Shown here: positions 34,712 to 43,851 of the stretch, in pieces
Layout of the letters: each line of letters begins with the position of its first letter
Numbering within the stretch: position 1 is the first letter of the stretch
Position numbers and translations under genes: made by a program
NCBI GenBank assembly: GCA_026168605.1
Contig: JAPFDX010000033.1
Location: forward strand, 1-44,383
From: Roseburia sp.
GTDB lineage: Bacteria > Bacillota > Clostridia > Lachnospirales > Lachnospiraceae
Reading direction: 5' to 3'
DNA length: 44,383 nt
The notes under the pieces: model-generated
The model's database searches: none
Told to the model about the DNA's origin: nothing
Seen by the model: only the letters and a program-made list of their open reading frames with translations

Positions 34712-36079
34712 TTACATACGCTCCGACATCGGCACATAGTCCTTGCGTTCGCCGACATTCTTATATGCAGGACGCATGATCTTGCCACCGCCGGTGACTT
34801 CCTCGAGACGGTGCGCGCTCCAGCCCGCGATACGGGCGATCGCAAAGATCGGGGTGTAGAGTTCCACCGGAAGACCGAGCATACTGTAAGCGAATCCGCT
34901 GAAGAAATCGACGTTCGGGCTGACGCCCTTGTAGATTTTGCGCTCTCTGGCGATGATCTGGGGTGCGAGACGCTCCACAGCGGAGTAGAGTGCAAATTCC
35001 TTTTCACATCCCTTCTCAGCGGAAAGTTTCTCGACGAACCCGCGGAAAATCTGGGCTCTCGGGTCGGAGAGGGAATAGACGGCGTGCCCCATACCGTAGA
35101 TGAGACCGGCGTGGTCAAAAGCTTCCTTGTTGAGAAGCGCCGTCAGGTAGCGGGAAATCTCTTCCTCATCCTCCCAGTCGCTAAGCTGTGCTTTCATATC
35201 CTCAAACATTTTGACAACCTTGATGTTGGCGCCGCCGTGCTTTGGTCCTTTTAACGAGCCGAGCGACGCGGCGATGACCGAATAAGTATCTGTGCCGGAG
35301 GAGGAGACAAGGTGCGTGGTAAAGGAGGAGTTATTACCACCGCCGTGCTCCATATGAAGGATCAGCGCGGTGTCTAAAAGCTTCGCCTCGAGAGGAGAAA
35401 ATTTGCTGTCCGGTCTTAAAATATGCAGGATGTTTTCTGCCGTTGAGTACTCCGGCTTCGGAGAGTGAATGAAAAGGCTGGCGCCGTCGTGGTAATGTTT
35501 ATATGCCTGATAGCCGTAAACCGACAGAAGCGGGAAAAGGCTGATCAGTTGAAGACACTGCCTGAGTACATTTGGAATGGAGACGTCATCGGCGAGATCG
35601 TCATAGGAGTAGAGCGTGAGCACGCTTCGCGCGAGCGTGTTCATCATATCCCGGCTCGGCGCTTTCATGATAATGTCGCGCACAAAGCTTGTCGGGAGGG
35701 TGCGGTAATGGCTCAAAAGCTGTGTGAAACCGGAAAGCTCTTCCTCTGTGGGAAGCGTGCCGAAAAGCAGCAGATAAGTACATTCCTCAAAACCCAGATG
35801 GCTGTCCGGGCTCATGCCGGTGATCAGATCCTTGACGTTGTAGCCGCGGTAGAAGAGTTCGCCGTCGGCGGGAACCGTCTCACCGTTTACCACCTTTGTC
35901 GAGCAGACCTCGGAAATTTCGGTCAGACCTACCAGCACACCTTTACCGTTTAAGTCACGCAGTCCTCGTTTGACATCATATTTCGTATATAAACCGGAAT
36001 CTATATGCGCACAATACTCTGCACGGGAGGCGAGCTCTTTCAGCTCAGGAGTGATTTCGCAAAATTTGTTTGTCGTCAT
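34712..36079 (-). CDS. gltA: citrate synthase
   Basis: A 455-residue citrate synthase that condenses oxaloacetate and acetyl-CoA. Conserved motifs are ILHMEHGGGNNSSFTTHLVSSSGTDTY (substrate histidine), LGSLKGPKHGGAN, GMGHAVYSLSDPRAQIF and VDFFSGFAYSMLGLP with the catalytic aspartate. The N-terminal extension and total length match the Clostridia-type longer enzymes. AGGAGGGGCACTT precedes ATG 36079. Divergent from pckA with a 253-base gap that has regulatory potential. In anaerobes lacking a full cycle this enzyme feeds 2-oxoglutarate and glutamate synthesis. Confidence 0.93.
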   Translation of the reverse strand: MTTNKFCEITPELKELASRAEYCAHIDSGLYTKYDVKRGLRDLNGKGVLVGLTEISEVCSTKVVNGETVPADGELFYRGYNVKDLITGMSPDSHLGFEECTYLLLFGTLPTEEELSGFTQLLSHYRTLPTSFVRDIIMKAPSRDMMNTLARSVLTLYSYDDLADDVSIPNVLRQCLQLISLFPLLSVYGYQAYKHYHDGASLFIHSPKPEYSTAENILHILRPDSKFSPLEAKLLDTALILHMEHGGGNNSSFTTHLVSSSGTDTYSVIAASLGSLKGPKHGGANIKVVKMFEDMKAQLSDWEDEEEISRYLTALLNKEAFDHAGLIYGMGHAVYSLSDPRAQIFRGFVEKLSAEKGCEKEFALYSAVERLAPQIIARERKIYKGVSPNVDFFSGFAYSMLGLPVELYTPIFAIARIAGWSAHRLEEVTGGGKIMRPAYKNVGERKDYVPMSERM

Positions 36080-36259
36080 AAGTGCCCCTCCTTTTTGTGT
36101 TATTTCATTATCATATCATATGTTTTTTGCCAAATACAACAAAATTGCATATTATTTAATGAAAATTTAAAAAAATCAGGTGAGATTTAGTACTATAAAG
36201 AGCCAAAGTACCAGGAGACAAACAGAATATAAAAAAATGGTAAATTTAAGAGAAATTGA

Positions 36260-36287
36260 TTGACAAAAAAATAACATAGTGTATTAT
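36260..36287 (+). promoter_or_regulatory. pckA promoter
   Basis: TTGACA at 36260-36265, 16-base spacer, TATTAT at 36282-36287. It sits in an AT-rich gap shared with the divergent citrate-synthase gene. Confidence 0.75.
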
Positions 36288-36332
36288 TTATGGTAGCGAA
36301 AATTTTTATTTTTGATTTAAGGAGGAAATGAT

Positions 36333-38051
36333 ATGTCAACCAAAGCATATTACCCAATTAGTGAGATCGGTGCAGGAAAGCCTGGCTTTTCCAAGACCCG
36401 TTCCATTATCGAAGCTGCTTTCTATGGCAACAATGTGGTAAAAGTAAACACATTAAAGGAAGCTTATGAATTAGCAAAAAATTCTCCGGGTACGATCGTT
36501 ACAGATATGCCGATCAAGGATGGCGAGACTTTCGGTCTTGAGAAGGACGCAAAGGTACTGCTGTTCAACGACGGCGCAGTGACAGGACGCTATGCGGCAG
36601 CACGCCGTATCAAGGGCGAGCCGGGAGTTGACGATACAAAACTTGACAAGGTGGTTATGGACGCTGTCTACGAGACCAGATGGAAGACGCTCTATCACGC
36701 AGAGTGCTACATCGGACTTGATCCGGAGTTCATGGCAAAGGCACACCTTCTGATTCCGGAAGGCGAGGAGAACATTCTCTACAACTGGATGTTAAACTTC
36801 CAGTATATGTCTGACGAATATGTAAAGATGTACAAGAAGTCCAGACCGATCGGCGAGGGCAAGGAGCCGGATATCTACATCTTCTCCGATCCGCAGTGGG
36901 CGCCGCACGACGCACCGGACGTTGATTACAGTTGCTTAAGCGATCCTCTGACACTGTGCTACTTTGACACAGACCAGAACTGTGCGGCGATCCTTGGTAT
37001 GAGATACTTCGGAGAGCACAAGAAGGGTACGCTGACGATGGCATGGGCGCTTGCAAACAGAAACGGCTACGCATCCTGCCACGGCGGACAGAAGGAGTAC
37101 TCCCTTGAGGGAGGCAAGAAGTTCGTTGCTTCTGTATACGGTCTGTCAGGCTCCGGTAAATCCACGCTGACCCATGCAAAGCACGGCGGCAAATACGACG
37201 CTTTCGGCGGCATCAAGGTGCTTCATGACGATGCTTTCATCATCAATACAGACACCTGCGCATCCATCGCACTGGAGCCGACTTATTTCGACAAGACGGC
37301 TGACTACCCGACAGGATGCCCGGACAATGAGTACTTATTATCCGCACAGAACTGCTCGGCTACTCTGGACGAGAATGGCAAGATCCAGCTCGTGACTGAG
37401 GATATCAGAAACGGCAACGGCCGTGCGATCAAGTCCAAATTATGGTCTCCGAACCGTGTGGACAAGATTGACGCTCCGGTAAATGCGATCTTCTGGATCA
37501 TGAAAGACCCGACCATTCCGCCGGTACTGAAATTAAAGGGATCCGCGCTTGCATCTGTTATGGGAGCAACACTTGCAACCAAGACTTCCACCGCAGAGCG
37601 TGTGGCGGCTGGCACTGACCTTAATGCTCTCAGAATCGTGCCGTACGCAAACCCGTTTAGAACATATCCGCTGGTAAATGATTACGAGAAGTTCAAGAAG
37701 CTCGTGGAGGAGAAGAATGTAGACTGCTACATCGTAAACACAGGAGACTTCATGGGAACGAAGTGTAAGCCGGCAGATACGCTTGGAATCCTTGAGACGA
37801 TTGTGGAAGGAAAGGCGAACTTTGAGAAGTGGGGACCGTTCGAGGACATCGAGATCATGTATGACTGGTCCGGAAAGACTGCGGACTTCACACCTGATTT
37901 AAACAACGCGGAGTATGTCGCTGCATTAAAGAATGCAATGCAGAACCGTGTCGACGCTGTGAAGGGCTTTGCAGAGAAGAAGGGCGGCTATGATAAGCTT
38001 CCGGATGAGGCTCTGGCTTCCTTACAGAAATTAGTAGACGAATTATCATAA
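36333..38051 (+). CDS. pckA: phosphoenolpyruvate carboxykinase (ATP)
   Basis: A 572-residue ATP-type PEPCK. The kinase P-loop is GLSGSGKST (residues 270-278), followed by the metal-binding HDDAFIINTDT and LEPTYFDKT; MKDPTIPPVLKLKG and the nucleotide-side segments follow. TTLATKTSTAERV-type sequence appears as GATLATKTSTAERVAAG. AAGGAGGAAA lies before ATG 36333. Codons are strongly biased towards those of highly expressed genes. In fermenting gut bacteria the enzyme often works in the carboxylating direction, making oxaloacetate and ATP from PEP, which fits its pairing with citrate synthase. It is longer than the E. coli enzyme (540). Confidence 0.92.
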   Translation: MSTKAYYPISEIGAGKPGFSKTRSIIEAAFYGNNVVKVNTLKEAYELAKNSPGTIVTDMPIKDGETFGLEKDAKVLLFNDGAVTGRYAAARRIKGEPGVDDTKLDKVVMDAVYETRWKTLYHAECYIGLDPEFMAKAHLLIPEGEENILYNWMLNFQYMSDEYVKMYKKSRPIGEGKEPDIYIFSDPQWAPHDAPDVDYSCLSDPLTLCYFDTDQNCAAILGMRYFGEHKKGTLTMAWALANRNGYASCHGGQKEYSLEGGKKFVASVYGLSGSGKSTLTHAKHGGKYDAFGGIKVLHDDAFIINTDTCASIALEPTYFDKTADYPTGCPDNEYLLSAQNCSATLDENGKIQLVTEDIRNGNGRAIKSKLWSPNRVDKIDAPVNAIFWIMKDPTIPPVLKLKGSALASVMGATLATKTSTAERVAAGTDLNALRIVPYANPFRTYPLVNDYEKFKKLVEEKNVDCYIVNTGDFMGTKCKPADTLGILETIVEGKANFEKWGPFEDIEIMYDWSGKTADFTPDLNNAEYVAALKNAMQNRVDAVKGFAEKKGGYDKLPDEALASLQKLVDELS

Positions 38052-38064
38052 GATCATAAGCGGG

Positions 38065-38098
38065 AGGATATCCGGCAGTTATGCCGGATATCCTTTTC
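38065..38098 (+). terminator. terminator after pckA
   Basis: AGGATATCCGGCA (38065-38077) pairs perfectly with TGCCGGATATCCT (38082-38094), four-base loop, followed by TTTTCC. Confidence 0.88.
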
Positions 38099-38133
38099 CA
38101 TTTATCGGAAAGAATATTTTCGTAGAAAAATGA

Positions 38134-38163
38134 TTGCACAGCAGACGTATCTTCTATTATAAT
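38134..38163 (+). promoter_or_regulatory. promoter of the AIM24-like gene
   Basis: TTGCAC at 38134-38139, 18-base spacer, TATAAT at 38158-38163. Confidence 0.65.
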
Positions 38164-38198
38164 AAAGGGGAATCTTATATAAGACGAGGAGGTACGTT

Positions 38199-38879
38199 AT
38201 GAGGTATTCGATTGAAGGGGAACCATTACCGATTGTCACCTGCGAGCTTGAGAGTGGTGAGACGATGATCACAGAGAGCGGAGCGATGTCATGGATGTCT
38301 CCGAATATGAAGATGGAGACGACGTCCGGCGGCGGCATCGGCAAGATGTTCGGGCGTGCGCTTTCCGGTGAAAGCCTGTTCTTAAACCGCTACACGGCGG
38401 AGAACGGCAATGGAATGATCGCATTTGCGTCAAGCTTTCCGGGTTCAATCCGTGCGTTTGAGATCGCGCCGGGTAGAGAGATCGTTGCACAGAAGTCGGC
38501 GTTTCTTGCAGGGAGCGAGAGCGTGGAACTGTCCACATTTTTCCAGAAGAGAGTTGGCGCGGGATTCTTTGGAGGCGAGGGATTTATCATGCAGAAGCTG
38601 TCCGGTCAGGGGACGGTATTTTTGGAATTTGACGGCTATATCAAGGAGTATGAGCTTGCGCCGGGGCAGCAGATCGTGGTAGACACCGGTTATCTGGCGG
38701 CGATGACGCCGTCCTGCAAAGTGGAGATCAAGACCGTTCCGGGTGTGAAAAATATGCTGTTTGGCGGCGAGGGAGTGTTTAATACCGTTGTGACAGGTCC
38801 GGGCAGGATCTGGTTGCAGAGTATGCCGATCTCACAGATGGCAAATACACTGAGACCGTTTTTCCCGGCAAGTCATTAA
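38199..38879 (+). CDS. AIM24/TIGR00266 family protein
   Basis: A 226-residue protein of the AIM24 (TIGR00266) family, glycine-rich beta-structure with a pseudo-threefold repeat. Typical motifs are ESGAMSWMSPNMKMETTSGGGIGKMFGRALSGESLFLNRYTA, then APGREIVAQKSAFLAGSESVEL and PGQQIVVDTGYLAAMTPSCKVEI, with a GPGRIWLQSMP end. No enzymatic activity is known for the bacterial members. It has its own promoter and a GAGGAGG ribosome site. No transmembrane segment or signal peptide is evident. It precedes the probable 6S RNA gene. Confidence 0.9.
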   Translation: MRYSIEGEPLPIVTCELESGETMITESGAMSWMSPNMKMETTSGGGIGKMFGRALSGESLFLNRYTAENGNGMIAFASSFPGSIRAFEIAPGREIVAQKSAFLAGSESVELSTFFQKRVGAGFFGGEGFIMQKLSGQGTVFLEFDGYIKEYELAPGQQIVVDTGYLAAMTPSCKVEIKTVPGVKNMLFGGEGVFNTVVTGPGRIWLQSMPISQMANTLRPFFPASH

Positions 38880-38920
38880 AAATAAAAAAATAAGAGCTAA
38901 AATTTGCCACTAATTTTTAG

Positions 38921-38949
38921 TTGCGAAAACGGACATATTAAAGTATAAT
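38921..38949 (+). promoter_or_regulatory. promoter of the 6S RNA gene
   Basis: TTGCGA at 38921-38926, 17-base spacer, TATAAT at 38944-38949; transcription is predicted to start near 38956. Confidence 0.7.
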
Positions 38950-38970
38950 AGAACCAGTGAAAGACAAACA

Positions 38971-39156
38971 GCCTGAGATGTTCGACACCCTGCATTTTTG
39001 AACCTACATTTACTTTTATGGGATTCTTAGATTCGTAGGCGGATGTCAGGCCATCAGTACCTTTTGGTACGCGAGCAGTGGAAGACAGAAACCGGCGTGC
39101 GGTTACCCACCTAGCTATGGCTAGGAGTCAAAAACGCAGGAAACGGCATTTTGGGT
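38971..39156 (+). ncRNA. ssrS: probable 6S RNA
   Basis: A non-coding 186-base stretch behind a strong promoter folds end to end like 6S RNA. CCTGAGATG (38972-38980) pairs with CATTTTGGG (39147-39155, G-U pairs included); after an internal bulge CCTGC-ATTTTTGA (38989-39001) pairs with TCAAAAA-CGCAGG (39128-39140). The 5' segment CTGAGATGTTCG is identical to part of the E. coli 6S sequence, and length is near its 184 bases. Smaller hairpins lie in the middle (GTACC/GGTAC; CCTAGC/GGCTAGG at 39110-39125). 6S RNA mimics an open promoter and holds sigma-A RNA polymerase in stationary phase. Family assignment is from memory and folding by eye. Confidence 0.72.
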
Positions 39157-39300
39157 CATACAAGAGAATCGTTGAGGTACCAAAGAGTCTGAGAAGTACA
39201 AAAGCGTACCATAAAGAACAGAAGAATTTTTGGGATACAAAAGATCTTTAGAACAACGAAAGAAAGAAGCTGCTTTATTTTTAAAGCAGCTTCTATTTAG
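39157..39300 (+). repeat. non-coding stretch with degenerate TACAAAAG repeats and a hairpin
   Basis: Between the 6S 3' end and the SpoIID gene there is no ORF. Four loosely repeated units of the type (R)TAC(A/C)AARAG occur near 39158, 39177, 39194 and 39233. A hairpin at 39265-39294 (13-bp perfect stem, loop TTTT) is followed by a weak T-rich tract (CTATTTAG) and may terminate the 6S precursor. Confidence 0.5.
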
Positions 39301-39323
39301 TTTGAAGAAAGAGCGGAATATAT

Positions 39324-41540
39324 ATGAAAAGAAAACTGGGATTCCTTGTATTGCTTTTACTGGTATGTGTTTGTCTGCTGGTATGGAGGCAGTGGGGAGA
39401 GGGAACACAGAACTATTCGGAAAAATCAGTGCCGCTTGCGGAGGTCTGTGAGGAGCTGTCGTTTGGGATCTATCGGGAGACAGACTGGGAGACACTTCTT
39501 ACCTCTTATCGCGGGGAGTATCTGACAAGGGAAATCCTGTCACAGATCCTCACAACGCTCGGGGTGGCAGAATACATAAAACCGTCTGCGGAAGAAAAAG
39601 GGGGCTTGATCGGGCGCGCGGAGTGGAATGAAATCTACCGCCAGATTTTAGATCTGCTCGATACGGAGCGGACGGTCGTCACAGAAAAGTTTCTGGTGCT
39701 GGACAGGATCGCTGCGGAGGAAGGAACGATCCTCGTCACAAATCGGGGAGATTACACGACCGCTCTGCCACAGAGTTATTTTTCGGCGTGGCAGGGCTAT
39801 GAGGTCTACTGTCTCGATGGGCGCTGCATTGGCATTGCGGGCGTAAACGGGGAGGAACTTACGGTTTCCAATGCGTATCTGACGTCGTGCGCGGACGGCG
39901 AGGTGCAGTTTTTGTACGGCGGAGCGTCTTACTGCAAACAGATGGGGGCGACGCAGGATCCGGTGGAGGCGGGTGTGTGCGACATTGTTGTAAAAGAGGG
40001 GGAAATCTGCGCACTCCGCATGAAGCAGGACAGGATCGAGGGAAAGCTGCTCTCCTATGATGATGCGGTGATCGAGATCGAGGGCTATGGAAAGATCAGC
40101 CACCCGAAGCACGTCCCCGTGTATCAGACCTACGGGGAGGTGCAGGAAAAATCACTCACAGACGTCGTGCTCGGCAATATGCAGGTGACCTATGTCACCG
40201 GAGAACAGCAGGTCTGCGCGATCCTGATCGGACAGCCGGCGGATATCCAGAACATCCGTGTGCTGCTGCTCGCGGAGGACGGCATGAACTACCGCAGCGA
40301 GGTGTATGTAAAGAGTGATGCGGGCGTGAAGGTGCGCTGTGGGGAAAAAGAGGAGGTTTTGGCGGCGGGAACGCTGATTTCTGCCGGGACGTATCTTGCG
40401 GGGCAGACGGACGGCACCCTCGTGGTGCGGCCGGAGCAGGAAAACGGCGTGATTTTTCTGTGCGATGCCGCCGGAAATGCGGTTTCGAATGGATATCCGG
40501 GCGCGATCGAGGTGCGCTCTTATGCAGAAGGCTACACGGTTGTCAATGACGTGCCGTTTGAGACCTATCTGTGTGCGGTCGTGCCGAGTGAAATGCCGTC
40601 CAGCTACGCGCCGGAGGCGTTGAAGGCGCAGGCGGTCTGTGCGAGAAGCTATGCCTATATCCAGTTGCTGCGCGCAGATCTGGCAGAGTATGGCGCGCAT
40701 ATCAATGACAGCACGTCCTATCAGGTGTACAATAAGACGGCGGCGACGGAGGCTGCAAAGCAGGCGGTCTATGGCACGGCGGGAAAACTGCTGCTCTATG
40801 AGGGAAAACCGGTCGAGGCGTATTACTTCTCGACCTCCATGGGGTATACGGACACCGCAGAGGTCTGGAATGTCGCCGACATGTCACCATATGGTTATCT
40901 GAAATCCGCCTGCCTGAACAGAGACGGCGCGGGTGTGGATCTGTCGGACGAGGAGACATTCCGCAGCTATATCCGTCAGAAGGCGGAAGGGTATGACAGT
41001 GACGTCAAGTACTACCGCTGGTTTGCGACTGCGGATTACAGGGAAAAGACACAGGAGATCAATCAGATCCTGCTCGCCAGAAAAGCGGCGGTTCCGGGAA
41101 ATATCCGCTGTTTTGCGGCGGGGGAGGATGCGGAGGAGACGGAAGTCACCGCGCAGACGCTGGAGGGATATGGCAGGCTGGTCGGCATCTCTGTGCAGGA
41201 GAGGAGCCGTGCGGGCGCGATCCTGACTCTTGCGCTTCAGTATGAAAAGGGGAGCGTGCTCGTGAAAAATGAGTACAATATCAGAAAAGTTCTGGGCGCA
41301 GGCGTTGGTAAGATGGTCTATGCGGATTCCACAGAGAGCACCGGTGTGACGATGCTGCCGAGCGCTTTTTGCTCGATCGCTGTGCAGGAGGACGGCACTG
41401 CGGTGCTCTCCGGCGGCGGCTATGGGCACGGTCTTGGCATGAGCCAGAACGGGGCGAACGGCATGGCGAAGGCGGGGATGAATTACGAAGAAATCTTGCA
41501 ATATTTCTACCAGAATATTACAATCGGTAGTATAGAGTAA
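39324..41540 (+). CDS. SpoIID/LytB domain protein
   Basis: A 738-residue secreted or membrane-anchored protein: signal/anchor helix at residues 5-22 (KLGFLVLLLLVCVCLLVW) and a large extracytoplasmic region. The SpoIID domain begins near residue 410 (PFETYLCAVVPSEMPSSYAPEALKAQAVCARSYAY) and includes HINDSTSYQVYN, YFSTSMGYTDTAEVW and the terminal GGGYGHGLGMSQNGANGMAKAGMNYEEIL (residues about 696-720). SpoIID cleaves glycan strands of peptidoglycan, so a role in cell-wall or spore engulfment-related remodelling is likely; the approximately 390-residue N-terminal region is unrecognised. The ribosome site is weak (GAAAGAGCGG). YihY follows 36 bases later. Confidence 0.88.
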   Translation: MKRKLGFLVLLLLVCVCLLVWRQWGEGTQNYSEKSVPLAEVCEELSFGIYRETDWETLLTSYRGEYLTREILSQILTTLGVAEYIKPSAEEKGGLIGRAEWNEIYRQILDLLDTERTVVTEKFLVLDRIAAEEGTILVTNRGDYTTALPQSYFSAWQGYEVYCLDGRCIGIAGVNGEELTVSNAYLTSCADGEVQFLYGGASYCKQMGATQDPVEAGVCDIVVKEGEICALRMKQDRIEGKLLSYDDAVIEIEGYGKISHPKHVPVYQTYGEVQEKSLTDVVLGNMQVTYVTGEQQVCAILIGQPADIQNIRVLLLAEDGMNYRSEVYVKSDAGVKVRCGEKEEVLAAGTLISAGTYLAGQTDGTLVVRPEQENGVIFLCDAAGNAVSNGYPGAIEVRSYAEGYTVVNDVPFETYLCAVVPSEMPSSYAPEALKAQAVCARSYAYIQLLRADLAEYGAHINDSTSYQVYNKTAATEAAKQAVYGTAGKLLLYEGKPVEAYYFSTSMGYTDTAEVWNVADMSPYGYLKSACLNRDGAGVDLSDEETFRSYIRQKAEGYDSDVKYYRWFATADYREKTQEINQILLARKAAVPGNIRCFAAGEDAEETEVTAQTLEGYGRLVGISVQERSRAGAILTLALQYEKGSVLVKNEYNIRKVLGAGVGKMVYADSTESTGVTMLPSAFCSIAVQEDGTAVLSGGGYGHGLGMSQNGANGMAKAGMNYEEILQYFYQNITIGSIE

Positions 41541-41576
41541 ACTGAGTATCATTCGGTGTGACGGAGAGGAAACGGT

Positions 41577-42401
41577 ATGGTCTGGAAAATAGCTGCCAAT
41601 CTGAAATATTTTATGAAGAAGTGCAGACAGGATAAAATCAACGCTTACGCGGCGCAGGCTGCCTTTTTTATCATATTGTCCATCATTCCGTTTCTGATGG
41701 TATTTTCCTCGCTGCTGCAATATACGTCGGTGACGGAATCCATGCTGCTCGATGTGATGCGCCGCCTGATACCGGAATATCTGCTGCCGTTTTTTGTCTC
41801 GCTGGTTGATGAGGTGTATAACCGTTCGATGGGGATTATCTCGGTGACGGCAGTGGTCGCCATCTGGTCGGCGGCGAAAGGTGTGCAGTATCTGGCGGAC
41901 GGTTTCAATTCCGTAAATGATCTGGAGGAGACGAGAAACTGGTTTGTGCTGCGGTTCTGGGCGATCATCTACACGGTTGTATTTCTGACTGCGATCGTGC
42001 TCGCGCTGGTCGTTTTGGTGTTCGGCAATTCCCTGCGCGCGCTTGCGGCGCAGTATCTGCCGTTTCTTACGCATCTGGCAGGGATCCTCTCGCATCTGCG
42101 CGGAGTTGTGATGCTTGTGCTGTTCACGCTGTTTTTTGATATTATCTTTACGACACTGCCGAACCGGAAGCTGACCTTTAAGGGGCAGCTTCCCGGCGCG
42201 GTGTTTTGCAGTGTGGGCTGGTATCTCTTTTCTGCCGGGATCTCGATTTATGTCGATTATTTCAATGGATTTTCCATGTACGGAAGTTTGACGACGATCG
42301 TGCTTGTCATGCTGTGGTTTTATTTTTGTATGTATATCATGCTGATCGCAGCGGAGATCAATGTGGTGTTTGGCGGGCATTTTAAGAGACTGTCGCGGTG
42401 A
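41577..42401 (+). CDS. YihY/BrkB family inner-membrane protein
   Basis: A 274-residue membrane protein of the YihY (formerly RNase BN-like) family, with about six helices. The N-terminal INAYAAQAAFFIILSIIPFLMVFSSLLQY, the mid-segment WSAAKGVQYLADGFNSVNDLEETRNWFVLR, and FTLFFDIIFTTLPNRKLTFKGQLPGAVFCSVGW, YGSLTTIVLVMLWFYFCMYIMLIAAEIN are characteristic. Its biochemical role is unclear; family members have been linked to envelope functions. AGAGGAAA precedes ATG 41577. Convergent with the second MATE gene, 12 bases apart. Confidence 0.9.
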   Translation: MVWKIAANLKYFMKKCRQDKINAYAAQAAFFIILSIIPFLMVFSSLLQYTSVTESMLLDVMRRLIPEYLLPFFVSLVDEVYNRSMGIISVTAVVAIWSAAKGVQYLADGFNSVNDLEETRNWFVLRFWAIIYTVVFLTAIVLALVVLVFGNSLRALAAQYLPFLTHLAGILSHLRGVVMLVLFTLFFDIIFTTLPNRKLTFKGQLPGAVFCSVGWYLFSAGISIYVDYFNGFSMYGSLTTIVLVMLWFYFCMYIMLIAAEINVVFGGHFKRLSR

Positions 42402-42413
42402 GGGCGCAGTGCA

Positions 42414-43739
42414 TCAGTACTGGTAGCGTTTTTTGTACCGGAGAAACAGCGCGGCGGTCAGGAGAAACGCGAGGAGTTCCGCTATGGGTGTTGCGAGCCA
42501 GATGCCCGTGACGCCGAGGACTGCCGGGAGGATCAGCATCGCGATGACCATAAATACGAACGAGCGCAAAAAGGCGAGCACGGCGGAGACAGCTCCGTTT
42601 GAGAGCGCGGTAAACAGACTGCTGCCAAATATGTTAAAGCCGATCAACAGCAGCGCCGGCGTGCAGATGCGGTTCCCGGCAACAGCGAGGTCATAGACCG
42701 GATTGTCCGGCCGGGTAAATACTGCGACGAGCGGCTCCGTGGCCGCATAGGACAGAATGACAGCCGCAAGTGCGATCGAGCCGATCACCTTAAGGCTCAT
42801 CCGGACCAGTTTTTTCAGCTTTTCGTGGTTTCCCTCCCCGTAGTAATAGCTTATCATCGGTGCGACGCCATAGGAATATCCCGTGTACAGGGAGGTGGCA
42901 AACATCAGTACATACATGATGATCGTGATCGCAGCGACGCCGTTTTCCCCGACGTATGTGAGCATGGCGCGGTTGAACATCAGCGTGACGATCCCCGTCA
43001 CCAGCGCTGACGCCATCTCCGAGCTGCCGTTTGCCGCCGCACTTATAAGGGTTTTTTCACGGCAGACAGGTCTGGCAAAATGAAGCAGGCTTTTTCTGCC
43101 GGAAAAAAGAAAGAGACCCACCACGGAAGTGACGGTATACCCGAGTCCGGTTGCGATCGCAGCGCCTCCGATTCCCATGTCAAATATAGCGATCAGTACA
43201 TAATCGAGCACGATATTTAAGACGCCTCCGGCGATGGAGCAGACCATCGACAAAAACGATTTTCCGGCGGCGATCATGTAGAGCGTAAAGTTGTTCATCA
43301 GAAGGATCGGAACCACAAACAGCAGGTAGCGGTTTAAGTATTCGATACAGTATGCGGCGACTGCGGCGGACAGATCCATTCCGGAAAAAATGCGTCCGAC
43401 CAGAAGATAGCCGACAGCGGACATAAAAAGCCCGGCGATCACATTTGCGAGGATCAGGAAGGTGAAGTCTTCGTTCGCCTCCGCTGTTTTCTGTTCCCCC
43501 ATCTTGCGCATGATCACGGCGCTGCCGCCCGTGGCGAGCATCGTGGAGATGGCGGTGACCAGCGAGATCACGGGGGCGGTCAGGTTGATGGCAGACAGCG
43601 CATCCGTTCCGATCAGGTTCGAGACGAACAGACCGTCGACCATCGTGTAAAAGGACATAAAGACGGTCATGACGATGGTTGGTATGGCAAATTTCAAGAT
43701 GTTTTTCAGCGTATCCGGCCGAAGGTATTTGTTTTCCAT
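42414..43739 (-). CDS. MATE family efflux transporter
   Basis: A 441-residue MATE pump. The N-terminal NILKFAIPTIVMTVFMSFYTMVDGLFVSNLIGTDALSAINLTAPVISLVTAISTMLATGGSAVIMRKMGE pattern and the repeated second half (GVAAITIIMYVLMFATSLYTGYSYGVAPMISYYYGEG) identify it, similar to the clostridial MepA/DinF group. Start ATG 43739 follows AAGGAG with nine bases between; the frame runs 168 bases further but through the promoter. A TetR-like operator overlaps its promoter. Substrate unknown. Confidence 0.92.
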   Translation of the reverse strand: MENKYLRPDTLKNILKFAIPTIVMTVFMSFYTMVDGLFVSNLIGTDALSAINLTAPVISLVTAISTMLATGGSAVIMRKMGEQKTAEANEDFTFLILANVIAGLFMSAVGYLLVGRIFSGMDLSAAVAAYCIEYLNRYLLFVVPILLMNNFTLYMIAAGKSFLSMVCSIAGGVLNIVLDYVLIAIFDMGIGGAAIATGLGYTVTSVVGLFLFSGRKSLLHFARPVCREKTLISAAANGSSEMASALVTGIVTLMFNRAMLTYVGENGVAAITIIMYVLMFATSLYTGYSYGVAPMISYYYGEGNHEKLKKLVRMSLKVIGSIALAAVILSYAATEPLVAVFTRPDNPVYDLAVAGNRICTPALLLIGFNIFGSSLFTALSNGAVSAVLAFLRSFVFMVIAMLILPAVLGVTGIWLATPIAELLAFLLTAALFLRYKKRYQY

Positions 43740-43783
43740 AAGAAAGTTCTCCTTGTCTGTGTTTTTGTTCGGGAACAATATAA

Positions 43784-43806
43784 ACCGTACGGTAACAGTA
43801 CGGTCA
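43784..43806. promoter_or_regulatory. TetR-type operator in the MATE promoter
   Basis: ACCGTAC-N7-GTACGGT (43784-43804) is a 7-bp inverted repeat, and its left half ACCGTACGGT is itself a perfect palindrome. On the minus strand the -35 box TTGACC (43801-43806) and the -10 box TTATAT (near 43777-43782) flank it, so a bound repressor would block RNA polymerase. The regulator gene is not in the window. Confidence 0.6.
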
Positions 43807-43851
43807 AGAGAGTTTAGAAAATATTTAGAAAGACGCGCCGGGAAAAAGTGC

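Noticed and set aside
40884-42380. A 498-residue minus-strand open frame over spoIID/yihY
   Set aside because: It is antisense to two well-supported genes and has the low-complexity, R/H/Q-rich composition of a shadow frame.
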